DNA from: Pseudomonadota bacterium
Lineage (GTDB): Bacteria; Pseudomonadota; Gammaproteobacteria; Xanthomonadales; Xanthomonadaceae
Length of the DNA stretch: 64,000 bases
Assembly (NCBI GenBank): GCA_018242445.1
Contig: JAFEBW010000025.1
Coordinates: 1-64,000, forward strand
Direction of reading: 5' to 3'
In this document: piece after piece, positions 52,345 to 63,508 of the stretch
Layout of the letters: every line of letters begins with the position of its first letter
Numbering within the stretch: the stretch's first letter is position 1
Translations under genes and position numbers: made by a program
Notes under the pieces: generated by a model
Told to the model about the DNA's origin: nothing
The model's input: only the letters and a program-made list of their open reading frames with translations
Databases searched by the model: none

Positions 52345-53291
52345 GAGCCTTCGCCCCGTTGCAGGAATTGCGTGTGCCGGGCGAGGAAGGCCGCGCCCGG
52401 ATCGATGCCCTTGATGCGCAGGATGTGCAGGCGCGCGGCGGCCTCGGTGAGCACCGCGAGGTTGCGCCCGGCGGCCACCGGCAAGGTGATCTGCGGCACG
52501 TCCAGATCGAGCACGCGGCGGCTGCCGACATCGCCGGTCAGCCGCGCCATGCCGTCGCTGGCCTCGTCGATGCGCAGGCGTTGCAGATGCACGATCAGGC
52601 GCAGGTACTTGTTGCGCTTGATGGCGGTGTCGCCGAACATCTCGCGGATGTTGAGCACGCCCAGGCCGCGCAGTTCCAGCAGGTCCTGCAACAGCTCCGG
52701 GCAGGTGCCATCGAGCACGTCCGGCGCGATCTGGGTGAACTGCGGAACGTCGTCGGCGATCAGCCGGTGGCCGCGCGTGATCAGTTCCAGCGCCAGCTCG
52801 CTCTTGCCCGAACCGGACTGCCCGGTGATCAGCACGCCGATCGAATAGACCTCCATGAACACGCCGTGCAGGGTGATCTGCGGCGCCAGCGCGCGCGCCA
52901 GATGGTATTGCAGGACGCTGAGCAGTTCGTGGCCGCGGCGCGGAGACGCCCACAACGCCGTGCCGGCATCCTCGGCGGCTTCGCGCAGGTCGGGCGGACA
53001 GGTCTGGCCCTTGCCCAGCACCAGCGCCAGCGGCTTGAAGTTGACGATCTTCTGCAGCGTTTCCCAGCGCTGGCGCGCGTCCAGGCCGTCCAGCCAGTTC
53101 AGCTCCTCGGTGCCGAGGATCTGCACGCGGTTGGGATAGATGATGTTGAGATAGCCGGCCAGCGAAGGCCGCCGCGACACCGTCGCGCTGGCGTCGATGC
53201 AGCGGTTCTCGCCGGCCTTGCCGCCGAGCCAGCGCAGCCCGAGGCGGTCGCGCAACTGCTCGAACAAGTCGCGGGCGGCGATGCGGTTCAT
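52341..53291 (-). CDS. hprK: HPr kinase/phosphorylase
   Basis: HprK phosphorylates and dephosphorylates HPr at Ser46. The 316-residue protein has Walker A GQSGSGKS (157-164), the catalytic-region His H142 (LHGVF) and the signature [15 protein letters not shown]. Combined with ptsH, ptsI and EIIA, it gives a regulatory phosphorelay. It overlaps rapZ. Confidence 0.96.
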   Translation of the reverse strand: MNRIAARDLFEQLRDRLGLRWLGGKAGENRCIDASATVSRRPSLAGYLNIIYPNRVQILGTEELNWLDGLDARQRWETLQKIVNFKPLALVLGKGQTCPPDLREAAEDAGTALWASPRRGHELLSVLQYHLARALAPQITLHGVFMEVYSIGVLITGQSGSGKSELALELITRGHRLIADDVPQFTQIAPDVLDGTCPELLQDLLELRGLGVLNIREMFGDTAIKRNKYLRLIVHLQRLRIDEASDGMARLTGDVGSRRVLDLDVPQITLPVAAGRNLAVLTEAAARLHILRIKGIDPGAAFLARHTQFLQRGEGS

Positions 53292-53352
53292 GGGCGGCAG
53301 GTTCCGCTCAGCCGACCGCCGTGACCGCCGTCGGCGCAGCCGTGCGGTGCCG

Positions 53353-53379
53353 CCCGCTCCAGTCCTGAGCTGGAGCGGG
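53353..53379. other. Hairpin in the hpf-hprK gap
   Basis: CCCGCTCCAG-TCCTGAG-CTGGAGCGGG is a perfect 10-bp stem with a 7-nt loop in the 138-bp gap between hpf and hprK. It lacks a T-run. It may set the hpf to hprK expression ratio. Confidence 0.45.
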
Positions 53380-53429
53380 CCGCTGCGTGCGGTGCCGGGG
53401 CGGGCGTCATCGGCATCGCGCCATCACCC

Positions 53430-53756
53430 TCAGCCGAAGCTGCCGCTGCGCGCGGTGCCTTCGCTGCGGTGGTGCTTGACCTGTTTGCCCTTGTGCTTGT
53501 CGAGCATGCGGTCGAGTTTGTCGGTCAGCAGATCGATGGCCGCGTACATCGTGTCGGCCTCGCACTCGGCGTAGTGGGTGGCGCCGGGCGTGGCGATCCT
53601 GGCTTCGGCCTGATGCAGCACCTTGGCGACGCGCAAGGTCACATGAATCTCCAGGTCGCCATCGGCGTAACGGGCGAGGCGCTCGAACTTGGCGTTGACG
53701 TAGTCGTGCAGTGCCGGGGTGACGTCGATCTGGTGGCCTTTGGTCTCGATGCGCAT
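53430..53756 (-). CDS. hpf: Ribosome hibernation promoting factor
   Basis: The 108-residue protein (MRIETKGHQIDVTPALHDYV) is of the short HPF/RaiA type, which binds 16S rRNA and inactivates ribosomes in stationary phase. It has FERLARYADGDLEIHVTLRV and the metal-binding-like YAECEADTMYAAID segment. It follows rpoN, as in many gammaproteobacteria. Confidence 0.95.
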   Translation of the reverse strand: MRIETKGHQIDVTPALHDYVNAKFERLARYADGDLEIHVTLRVAKVLHQAEARIATPGATHYAECEADTMYAAIDLLTDKLDRMLDKHKGKQVKHHRSEGTARSGSFG

Positions 53757-53931
53757 GAAAGTCTCCTGCGATGGGTGAACGGTGCCCTGGGCACCGTGTC
53801 CAGAGTCGCAAGTTTCCGGGCTGTGGGGAAGGGGCAGACGCTGGTTGGGCAAGGGTGGGTTCACCGCGGGCGGCGACGGCGGTCGTCGGTGCGTCCGTCG
53901 CGGCGGCATGCCGCCGCGCGGGACGCCGGGG

Positions 53932-55362
53932 CTACAGCCGCTGCCGCTCGTGCGAGGGCGCGATCCGCAGCGCTTCCCGGTACTTGGCCACGGTGCGGCG
54001 GGCGACCGGCACGCCGGCGGCCTTGAGCTCGTCGGCCAGGCGCGCATCCGACCACGGCTTGCGCGGGTCTTCGGCATCCACCAGCTTGCGGATCATGGCC
54101 TGGATGGCGGTGCTGGAGGCCGCGCCGCCGGTTTCGTTGGCGATGCCCGAGGCGAAGAAGCGCTTGAACTCGAAGGTGCCGCGCGGGGTGAGCAGGTATT
54201 TGCGGGTGGTGGTGCGGGAAATCGTGGATTCGTGCAGGTCCAGTTCCTGCGCGATGTCGCGCAAGGTGAGCGGACGCATCGCTTCCGGGCCGAAGTCGAG
54301 GAAGCCCGCCTGCTGGCGCACGATGGCCTGCGCCACCCGCAGCACGGTGTCGGCGCGGGTCTGCAGGCTGCGGATCAGCCAGCGCGCCTCCTGCAGGCGG
54401 CCGCGCAGGTAGCTGGCGTCGTCGCGCGCGGCGGTGGCGATCATTGCTGCGTACTGCCGGCTGATCGCCAGCGCAGGGGTGTTGCCGTGCATCAGCGCCA
54501 CCTTCCACACGCCGCCCTGCCGATAGGCCACGCAATCGGGCTGGACGTAGTCGGGCGCGGCGGTGGCGACCTGCCCGCCGGGGCGCGGGTCGAGCGAACG
54601 CAGCAGCGTCACCGCCTCCCGCATCGGCTCGTGGCCGACGCCGAGTCGATGGGCGAGCTGGGCGGTGCCGAGGCGGGCGAGGGCTTCCAGGTGGCCGGCT
54701 GCGATCTGGCGGGCGAGCGGCAGGCCGGGCGTGGCCGCGGCCAGCATCGACAATTGCACCGACAGGCATTCGGACAGGCTGGTGCAGGCCACGCCCACCG
54801 GGTCGAAGCGCTGGATGCGATGCAGCAGGGTCTGGATTTCCTCCAGCCCCGCGTCGATCTCCGGGCGCAGGCCGTCGCGGAGGGACTCCAGCGATTCGCT
54901 GAGATAGCCGTCCTCGCCCACCGCTTCGATCAAGGCCACGCCGATGGTGCGCTCGCGGGCGCTCAGCGGGGTCAGGTGGAGCTGCCAGAGCAGGTGATCC
55001 TGCAGGCTGTCGGGTGCCGCCGCGGCTTCGGCGGGTTCGTGGTCGTCGAACTCGCCGCGGTGCCGGCTGGGCTCGGAGGCGAACTCGGGCTCCCACTCGG
55101 GTGCGGTTTCCTCGCCGGCACCCGGCGCTGCGGCGGACTCATCGGCGGCAGCGGTGCGATCCGGCGCGCCCCCCGCATCGGCGGGCGCGCGGGCATCGGG
55201 CTGCTCCTCGCCGGCGCGTTCGAGCAGCGGGTTGCTCTCCAGCGCGAGGTTGACCTCGCTTTCCAGCTCGGTTGCCGACAGGCTCAGCAGGTGGATGGCC
55301 TGGCGCAACGCCGGCGTCAGCGTGAGCTGCTGGCCGAGCTGGGGGGTCAGGCTGGGTTTCAT
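53932..55362 (-). CDS. rpoN: RNA polymerase sigma-54 factor
   Basis: The 476-residue protein has region I (LGQQLTLTPALRQAIHLLSL), an acidic Ala/Glu-rich region II (residues 50-105), a core-binding domain and the C-terminal RpoN box ARRTVAKYRE that contacts the -24 element. Sigma-54 directs nitrogen, motility and other genes that need an activator. A GTG one codon before ATG 55362 could also be used. Confidence 0.97.
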   Translation of the reverse strand: MKPSLTPQLGQQLTLTPALRQAIHLLSLSATELESEVNLALESNPLLERAGEEQPDARAPADAGGAPDRTAAADESAAAPGAGEETAPEWEPEFASEPSRHRGEFDDHEPAEAAAAPDSLQDHLLWQLHLTPLSARERTIGVALIEAVGEDGYLSESLESLRDGLRPEIDAGLEEIQTLLHRIQRFDPVGVACTSLSECLSVQLSMLAAATPGLPLARQIAAGHLEALARLGTAQLAHRLGVGHEPMREAVTLLRSLDPRPGGQVATAAPDYVQPDCVAYRQGGVWKVALMHGNTPALAISRQYAAMIATAARDDASYLRGRLQEARWLIRSLQTRADTVLRVAQAIVRQQAGFLDFGPEAMRPLTLRDIAQELDLHESTISRTTTRKYLLTPRGTFEFKRFFASGIANETGGAASSTAIQAMIRKLVDAEDPRKPWSDARLADELKAAGVPVARRTVAKYREALRIAPSHERQRL

Positions 55363-55516
55363 CACCGATCGCTTCCGCGCCCTTGTCGATCACGGCGATG
55401 GCATTCAGCCATCACCATCCGGGCGCGATCTGATCCGTCCATTGCGACCACGGTTTGCTCCCTCATCCGGCGCCGCGCGCCACCTTCTCCCCAAGGGAGA
55501 CGGGCATGCAAGTCCG

Positions 55517-56235
<719 letters not shown>

Positions 56236-56236
<1 letters not shown>

Positions 56237-56856
56237 CAGGGCGTCTTGCCGGAGGCGGGGTCGGTTGGCGGACTGGCCGGCAGGTCGGGCGGCGGGGCCT
56301 CGGCCTTCGGCGCGGGGCCTTGCCCGGGCTTGGGCTTGGGCAGGATGTGCATGGATACCCGGGTGCCGTCGTCGCCGCTGGTCACCTTGCCGTTGTCCAC
56401 GTCGTAGACGATCTTCTGCCCGCGCATCTGCCCGCGGGTGGGCTGGTTCACCAGCGCATCGCCGGTCAGCACCGCGATGTTCTTGAGCAGGTCGTAGTCG
56501 AGCTGCCGCGAGGTGGCGTACATCGGCTCGTCGTTCTCGTCGAGCTGCTTCATGTGCACCGGGTTGCCGGTGAGCACGACGCGGGTCATCTGCCCATCCT
56601 TGCGGGTGATCACCGCCTTGTCGGAACGGATCTCCAGGGTGCCCTGGGTCATGATCACGTTGCCGGTGAGGATGCTTACGCCGTTGTCGTTGAGGTCGGC
56701 ATCCGAGTGATCCGCATGCACGTCCATCGGCTGCTGGCGGTCGGCCTTCTTCGCCCACGCGCCGGTGCAGGCGCAGGCCAGCAGCAGGGCGAGCAGGAGG
56801 CGGGCAGGGATGGCGCGGCCGCGGCCGGCGCGGTCAATGCTTCTTTCTGGGAACAT
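56236..56856 (-). CDS. lptA: LPS transport periplasmic protein LptA
   Basis: The 206-residue protein has a signal peptide (cut near AWA-KK) and the OstA-like beta domain ([20 protein letters not shown]...). LptA bridges LptC and LptD. The C-terminal 30 residues are Pro/Ala-rich. It overlaps lptC by 23 bp and lptB by one base. Confidence 0.95.
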
Positions 56857-57406
56857 CGTGGAAGCTCACCTTGGAGAGCAGCTCGACGCGGTTGTCCTGC
56901 ATCCACGCGTTCATGCCGGTGCCCATCAGTATAGATGCGCCGCGGGTGACGGTCACCAGCAGCGGGGTGTGCGCGGTCTGCGGGTCGGGCAGGATCGACA
57001 GCCATTGCGTGAGGATGTGGACTTGATCCTTGCCGGGGATCCTCGGCCCATCCAGCACCACGTCGCGCTTCAGACGCACCTCGTCGCCGCCATCGCTGAC
57101 CCAGCCGGACTGGGCGTGACCGATCCAGTCGCCGTGGCCGCCGTGGTCGGGGAAACTGAACTGCGGCTGGTTGAGGAACAACTGCTGGTTGAACGGGTCG
57201 CGCACGGCATAGGGGCCGTGGCCGCGAAACGCCACGTCGCCGGTTTTCTTCATCACCACCAGATGGAAGCGCTCGACCGTGTAGTCGCCGCGTTGCGGGC
57301 CGACCGTCTCCGGGACAGTCGGCCGCGGCAGGGACTGCCACGCCCACCACGCCGAGGCGATGGCGGCAGGGACGAGCACGAGGGTGGCCAGGGTGCGCCG
57401 GTTCAT
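56834..57406 (-). CDS. lptC: LPS export protein LptC
   Basis: The 190-residue protein has one N-terminal membrane helix (LATLVLVPAAIASAWWAW) and a periplasmic OstA-like domain. It connects LptFG to LptA. Its ATG overlaps the kdsC stop (ATGA), showing coupling of Kdo synthesis to LPS export. Confidence 0.93.
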   Translation of the reverse strand: MNRRTLATLVLVPAAIASAWWAWQSLPRPTVPETVGPQRGDYTVERFHLVVMKKTGDVAFRGHGPYAVRDPFNQQLFLNQPQFSFPDHGGHGDWIGHAQSGWVSDGGDEVRLKRDVVLDGPRIPGKDQVHILTQWLSILPDPQTAHTPLLVTVTRGASILMGTGMNAWMQDNRVELLSKVSFHDVPRKKH

Positions 57407-57957
57407 GCGCCGAGATATCGGGCGAGGACGGAATCGGCGTGGCCACCGGCGGCGAGGAGCAGATCGCACACCTCGCGCGCCGCGCCGTGCCCGCCGGCCA
57501 ATCGCGTGCGCCAGTGCACGCGCTCGCGCACCCACGGGTGCGCATCGGCCGGCGCCACCGCCAGCCCGACCGCCGTGAGCACCTGCAAATCGGGCAGGTC
57601 GTCGCCCATGAAGGCCACTGACTCGCGGCCGATGCCCAGCTGCGAAGCCATCGCATCGACACAGGCCAGCTTGTCGCGCACCTCGACATGCACCTGCGTG
57701 ATGCCCAGTTCGCGAGCCCGCGTCGCCACCACCGAGCCGCCGCGCGCCGTCACCAGCGCCACCGTGATGCCGAACTCCCCGAGCTGGCGCAGGCCGAGGC
57801 CATCGGCGACATGGAAGCTCTTGCTCTCGCGGCCGTCCGAATCCAGCGTGATGCGCCCGTCGGTGAGCGTGCCATCGACGTCGAACGCGGCCAGGCGGAT
57901 CCGCGCCGCACGCTCGCGCACGTCGGCGGGGAAGTCGTTGAGGTGGGAATAGGACAT
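57403..57957 (-). CDS. kdsC: 3-deoxy-D-manno-octulosonate 8-phosphate phosphatase
   Basis: The 184-residue HAD phosphatase removes phosphate from Kdo-8-P for lipid A synthesis. Motifs: DVDGTLTDG (26-34), TARGG, and GDDLPDL near residue 120. Length is normal; it overlaps lptC. Confidence 0.96.
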   Translation of the reverse strand: MSYSHLNDFPADVRERAARIRLAAFDVDGTLTDGRITLDSDGRESKSFHVADGLGLRQLGEFGITVALVTARGGSVVATRARELGITQVHVEVRDKLACVDAMASQLGIGRESVAFMGDDLPDLQVLTAVGLAVAPADAHPWVRERVHWRTRLAGGHGAAREVCDLLLAAGGHADSVLARYLGA

Positions 57958-58216
57958 GGGAAAGCCGGGAATGGGGAGGCAGGAAAGAAGGAGCGGTAAG
58001 CGGTTTCCCCCGCAAGCGGGGGAAGGAGCCAAAGCAGTCGGCGGTAGGTTAAGACCAAGAGGCAGTCAATCTTTCAAGTGGGATCAACCACAAGGCAATC
58101 AACATCATCGAGCGAAATCATCTTCGCCGAGCAAAATGAAGCATCTCATCCATTTGCAGGCAAAACCGGTTTCAACCATTCCCTATTCCCTATTCCCCAT
58201 TCACCATTCCCGGCTC
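57958..58216. repeat. Repeat-bearing gap between kdsD and kdsC
   Basis: 259 bp without a gene. TTCCCCCGC-AA-GCGGGGGAA (58005-58024) is a palindrome with 9-bp arms. Seven-base units of the type CTATTCC and CATTCCC occur at about 58182-58213. Confidence 0.7.
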
Positions 58217-59224
58217 TCACACCACCCTAGCCCTCAACAAATCGTGGATATTCAGCGCCCCCGCCACGCGGCGCTCGGCATCCACCACCACCAGCGCGCT
58301 GATGCGGTGCTGCTCCATCAGGTGCGCGGCCTCGGTGGCGAGGCGGTCGGGCTCGATCGCCTTGGGGTTGCGGGTCATCAACTCGGCCACGCGGGCGTGG
58401 CGCAGGTCGATGCGCGCGTCGTCGAGCGCGCGGCGCAGGTCGCCGTCGGTGAAGATGCCCAGCAGCACATTTTCATCGTCCACGACCGCGGTCATGCCCA
58501 GCCGCTTGCGGCTCATCTCCACCAGCGCCTCGCTCAGGCTCGCCTGCGCGCCCACCCGCGGCACGTCCGCGCCGGCGTGCATCACGTCGCGGATGCGCAG
58601 CAGCAGGCGGCGGCCCAGCGCGCCGGCCGGGTGTGAACGGGCGAAATCCTCGCGGGTGAAGCCGCGCGCTTCCAGCAGCGCCACTGCCAGCGCGTCGCCC
58701 ATCGCCAGCGCCGCGGTGGTGCTGGAAGTGGGGGCCAGGCCGAGCGGGCAGGCTTCCTCGGGCACGCTCACGTCGAGAAACACGTCGGCGAGGCGGGCGA
58801 GGCTGGATTCGGCGCGGCCGCCCATCGCGATCAGGTGGTTGCCTTGCCGGCGCAGGGCCGGGGCGATCGCCAGCAGTTCCTCGGTTTCACCCGAATTCGA
58901 CAACGCGAGCACCACGTCGGCATCGGTGATCATGCCCAGGTCGCCGTGGCTGGCCTCACCGGGGTGGACATAGAACGCCGGCGTGCCGGTGGATGCGAGG
59001 GTGGCGGCGAGCTTGCGCGCGACGTGGCCGGACTTGCCCATGCCGGTGGCGACCACGCGCCCGCGGCAGGCCAGCAGCAGCCCGCAGGCCTGCGCGAAGG
59101 AGCCATCGAGGCGCGCATGCAGGGCTTGCAATGCTTCGGATTCGATCGCCAGCACGCGGCGGCCGGCGGCGATCAAGGCGGCGGCATCGATGGCGGGGGC
59201 GGAATGCTGGACCGGGTCTGCCAT
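58217..59224 (-). CDS. kdsD: Arabinose-5-phosphate isomerase KdsD
   Basis: KdsD makes arabinose 5-phosphate, the first step of Kdo synthesis. The 335-residue protein has an N-terminal SIS domain (VVATGMGKSGHVARKLAAT, SNSGETEE, PTSSTTAALAMGDALA) and two C-terminal CBS domains. The ATG at 59224 is 99 bp from the divergent ibaG. Confidence 0.95.
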   Translation of the reverse strand: MADPVQHSAPAIDAAALIAAGRRVLAIESEALQALHARLDGSFAQACGLLLACRGRVVATGMGKSGHVARKLAATLASTGTPAFYVHPGEASHGDLGMITDADVVLALSNSGETEELLAIAPALRRQGNHLIAMGGRAESSLARLADVFLDVSVPEEACPLGLAPTSSTTAALAMGDALAVALLEARGFTREDFARSHPAGALGRRLLLRIRDVMHAGADVPRVGAQASLSEALVEMSRKRLGMTAVVDDENVLLGIFTDGDLRRALDDARIDLRHARVAELMTRNPKAIEPDRLATEAAHLMEQHRISALVVVDAERRVAGALNIHDLLRARVV

Positions 59225-59323
59225 CGCGCGCGTTCGTGCGTCCTGCGGGAATGGATTAAACTGCGCGGCTATTCTACCGCACGCCGCGTACTTGCCACGG
59301 CAGCCTCGACAGGGACGTTCCGC

Positions 59324-61079
<1,756 letters not shown>

Positions 61080-61092
61080 GCGGTTTTGTTGG

Positions 61093-61117
61093 TAGACTAA
61101 GCTGGTCTGGTCTAGTC
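61093..61117. promoter_or_regulatory. Inverted repeats before the Phd/PIN operon
   Basis: TAGAC/GTCTA (61093-61097 and 61110-61114) and GACTA/TAGTC (61095-61099 and 61113-61117) overlap, and TGGTCT is repeated in between. They lie ten bases before the antitoxin start, the usual place for an autoregulation site. Confidence 0.5.
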
Positions 61118-61127
61118 CGGTGCGATC

Positions 61128-61373
61128 ATGTCTACCATCAACATTCATGAAGCCAAAACCCACCTGTCGCGACTGATCGAGCGCGTGCTGGCCGGCGAGT
61201 CGCTGGTCATCGCCAAGGCCGGCAAGCCGTTGGCGAAGCTGGTTCGGTTGGACGCACCTGCAGGCGCGCAGGTACGGAGGCTGGGCTTTGCAAAAGGGCA
61301 ATTCAAGGTGCCTGCGGATTTCGATCGCATCGGCAACGAGGCGATCGATGCGATGTTCGGCGGCGATGCATGA
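61128..61373 (+). CDS. Phd/YefM-family antitoxin
   Basis: The 81-residue protein starts MSTINIHEAKTHLSRLIERV, the typical Phd/YefM DNA-binding domain, followed by GKPLAKLVRL. The C-terminus should bind and block the toxin encoded next, whose ATG overlaps its stop (ATGA). Confidence 0.88.
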   Translation: MSTINIHEAKTHLSRLIERVLAGESLVIAKAGKPLAKLVRLDAPAGAQVRRLGFAKGQFKVPADFDRIGNEAIDAMFGGDA

Positions 61374-61756
61374 AGCTGCTGCTGGATACCCATGTGCTGC
61401 TGTGGGCGGCCGCCGAACCTGCAAGGCTGCCGCGCAACGTGCAAGCCTTGCTGGCCTCGCATGACAACGAACTCCTGTTCAGCGTCGTCAGCCTGTGGGA
61501 AGTGGCGATCAAGTCTGCCTTGGGTCGGGCCGATTTTCGGGTGGACGCCGGTGTGCTTCGGCGGGGGCTGATCGACAACGGCTATCTCGAACTGCCTGTC
61601 GTGGGCGCGCATGCGCTGGCCCTGGCGATACTGCCGCCACTGCATCGCGACCCCTTCGACCGCATGCTGGTGGCGCAGGCGCAGGTGGAAGGCATCGTCC
61701 TGCTCACGGCCGATCCGCTGGTTGCCGCGTATCCGGGGCCGATCCGGCGAGTGTGA
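61370..61756 (+). CDS. PIN-domain toxin
   Basis: The 128-residue PIN ribonuclease has the acidic set D6 (LLLDTHVLLW), E44 (SLWEVAIK), D94/D97 (HRDPFDRML) and D115 (TADPL). This is the LLDTHVLLW branch usually paired with Phd antitoxins. It is the second toxin-antitoxin pair in the window and is unlike the first. Confidence 0.88.
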   Translation: MKLLLDTHVLLWAAAEPARLPRNVQALLASHDNELLFSVVSLWEVAIKSALGRADFRVDAGVLRRGLIDNGYLELPVVGAHALALAILPPLHRDPFDRMLVAQAQVEGIVLLTADPLVAAYPGPIRRV

Positions 61757-62081
61757 ACCGAGAGTCGTGCTGCCATCGCAGCATCACCCCGCGGATGTTT
61801 CCGGGCGACCCTTCACATACTGCCGTGCCCGCTGCACTTCGTGTTCGACGAAGCCATCGCCCTCGAACAGGCCCGTGCCTGCCGATAGTGTTTGATGGCG
61901 GAAGGTACGTGACTTTGCATGCCAAGCCCAGCACCTGCGATACCAGGTTCAGCCTGATCGAATCCATGCATGTTGAATGAGCGAACGACCCGTCGGCGGA
62001 TCGCTCGTCGTTCGGCTTCCGATTGCCAGCGAAGTGTTGTGGCAACGCTGAATAAATCAGCGTTGCCACAACGCATTTCCC
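61757..62081. other. Gap without a recognised gene, with a strong hairpin
   Basis: This 325-bp stretch lies between the PIN toxin and the DUF3108 stop. A short open segment on the minus strand (around 61790-61880, ...LFEGDGFVEHEVQRARQYVK...) could be a gene relic. The segment near 61983-62020 has inverted repeats (CGAACGAC/GTCGTTCG). No complete gene is visible. Confidence 0.4.
62036..62072 (-). terminator. 16-bp perfect hairpin after the DUF3108 gene
   Basis: GTTGTGGCAACGCTGA-ATAAA-TCAGCGTTGCCACAAC, arms 62036-62051 and 62057-62072. It begins ten bases past the DUF3108 stop in the direction of transcription. There is no U-run, so it may be a strong factor-assisted terminator or an mRNA-protecting end, or a small mobile repeat. 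Confidence 0.55.
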
Positions 62082-62795
62082 TCAGCGCACCACCGATACC
62101 AGACTGGCCTGCCACGACTCGCCGTTGGGCTCGTTCTGCACGATGCGCACGGGCACGAAGCCGTTGTCCAGACCGAACCAGTAGGCGGTGACGCGGCCGT
62201 TGGGGGTGTCGCGCTGGCGGGTGACGACGATCGTGCGCAGCGAGCCGGCGGGCACGGTCAGCATCTGCTCCTTGCCGACGACGTAGCGCTGCATCTCCAC
62301 CGCGCTGCGGGTGGCGACCGGATAGCTCAAGGTGCCGCGCTTGCCGTCGGCGAGATCGCGGGCGATCGCCAGGGTCACCGAATTCTGGTCGAGCACGCCG
62401 GCCTGCATCGGGAAGCGCGCTTCGCGCTTCTTGTCGCGGATCCAGATGGTGTTGGCGGCAGGATCGACCTCCACCGAGCGGTTGCTGGACTTGAGCAGGG
62501 TGGACATGCGGTAGCGGTAGCTGCGCAGTTGCAGGGTGGTGCCGTTGTCCTGCAGCAGCGAGGATTCGTCCACGTTGGCCGCCGCCAGCGCCGCCACGCC
62601 GTGGGTGCCGCGGGTGGTCTGGTCGTATTCCCAGCCGCCGGCGGCCGGACGCAGGCTGAAGGTGGCCTCACCGATCACGTCGCCGCTGCGCGCCATCTGG
62701 TAGTTGGCGGTGAAGGGTTTGAGGGTGGCGGCAGCGGTCGCGGGCAGGCAGGGCACGGCCAGCGCGAGCAGGGTGGCGGCGAGAAATTTCTTCAT
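62082..62795 (-). CDS. DUF3108 exported protein
   Basis: The 237-residue protein has a signal peptide (MKKFLAATLLALAVPCLPAT) and a DUF3108 domain (FTANYQMARSGDVIGEATFS, VPAGSLRTIVVTRQRDTPNG). The family is found next to purN in many gammaproteobacteria; its role is not known. Its ATG overlaps the purN stop (ATGA). Confidence 0.85.
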   Translation of the reverse strand: MKKFLAATLLALAVPCLPATAAATLKPFTANYQMARSGDVIGEATFSLRPAAGGWEYDQTTRGTHGVAALAAANVDESSLLQDNGTTLQLRSYRYRMSTLLKSSNRSVEVDPAANTIWIRDKKREARFPMQAGVLDQNSVTLAIARDLADGKRGTLSYPVATRSAVEMQRYVVGKEQMLTVPAGSLRTIVVTRQRDTPNGRVTAYWFGLDNGFVPVRIVQNEPNGESWQASLVSVVR

Positions 62796-63508
62796 GGCGA
62801 AATGGCTTCGGCTGATTCGTGGAGTTGGTCGTCCGCGCCCAGCAGCAGCGGCGCGGCGAGGGGCCGACTATCCAGCAGCACGGCTGAACCGTTCTGCAAG
62901 AGGCGTCCTGCGGCGAGCCAGTGCACGCATGCGACCAGCAGCGGATGTTCGCGCGCGAGCACGCGCTCGGAGAGCGTGGCGGGCGTGTCGCCGGGCAGCA
63001 CCGGCACCCGCGCCTGCGCGATGATCGGGCCGGCGTCCAGCGCGGGGATCACGTAGTGCACGCTCGCGCCATGTTCGGTCTCGCCGTCCGCGAGCGCGCG
63101 CGCATGCGTGCGCAGGCCGGGGAACTTCGGCAACAGCGAGGGGTGGATGTTGATGATGCGGCCCTCGAAACGCGCGACCGCGGCGTGCGTGAGGATGCGC
63201 AGGTAGCCGGCGCACACGACCAGATCCGGTGCCGCCGCATCGATCGAGTCGAACAGCGCGGCATCGAAGTCCTCGCGCGTGGCATGCGCCTTCGGGTCGA
63301 GGGCGAGCGCCGGCACGCCGGCGGTGCGGGCGCGATCCAGAGCCTGCGCGTTCGCGCGGTCGGAGAACACGCCGGCGATGACATAACCCGAATCCGGCGC
63401 GGCATCCAGCAGGGCCTGCAGGTTGCTGCCGCGGCCGGAGGCGAGGACGGCGAGGCGGTAAGACCGGGAATCGGCAATCGGGAATCGGGAATCGGACAAG
63501 CGGATCAC
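62792..63508 (-). CDS. purN: Phosphoribosylglycinamide formyltransferase
   Basis: PurN adds the second carbon unit in purine synthesis. The 238-residue protein has LAVLASGRGSNLQAL, INIHPSLLPKFPGL and the Asp-containing LDAGPIIAQ. The GTG start at 63508 overlaps the purM stop (GTGA). The first 17 residues (VIRLSDSRFPIADSRSY) are encoded by a heptamer repeat and no other start is nearer the domain. Confidence 0.95.
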   Translation of the reverse strand: MIRLSDSRFPIADSRSYRLAVLASGRGSNLQALLDAAPDSGYVIAGVFSDRANAQALDRARTAGVPALALDPKAHATREDFDAALFDSIDAAAPDLVVCAGYLRILTHAAVARFEGRIINIHPSLLPKFPGLRTHARALADGETEHGASVHYVIPALDAGPIIAQARVPVLPGDTPATLSERVLAREHPLLVACVHWLAAGRLLQNGSAVLLDSRPLAAPLLLGADDQLHESAEAISP

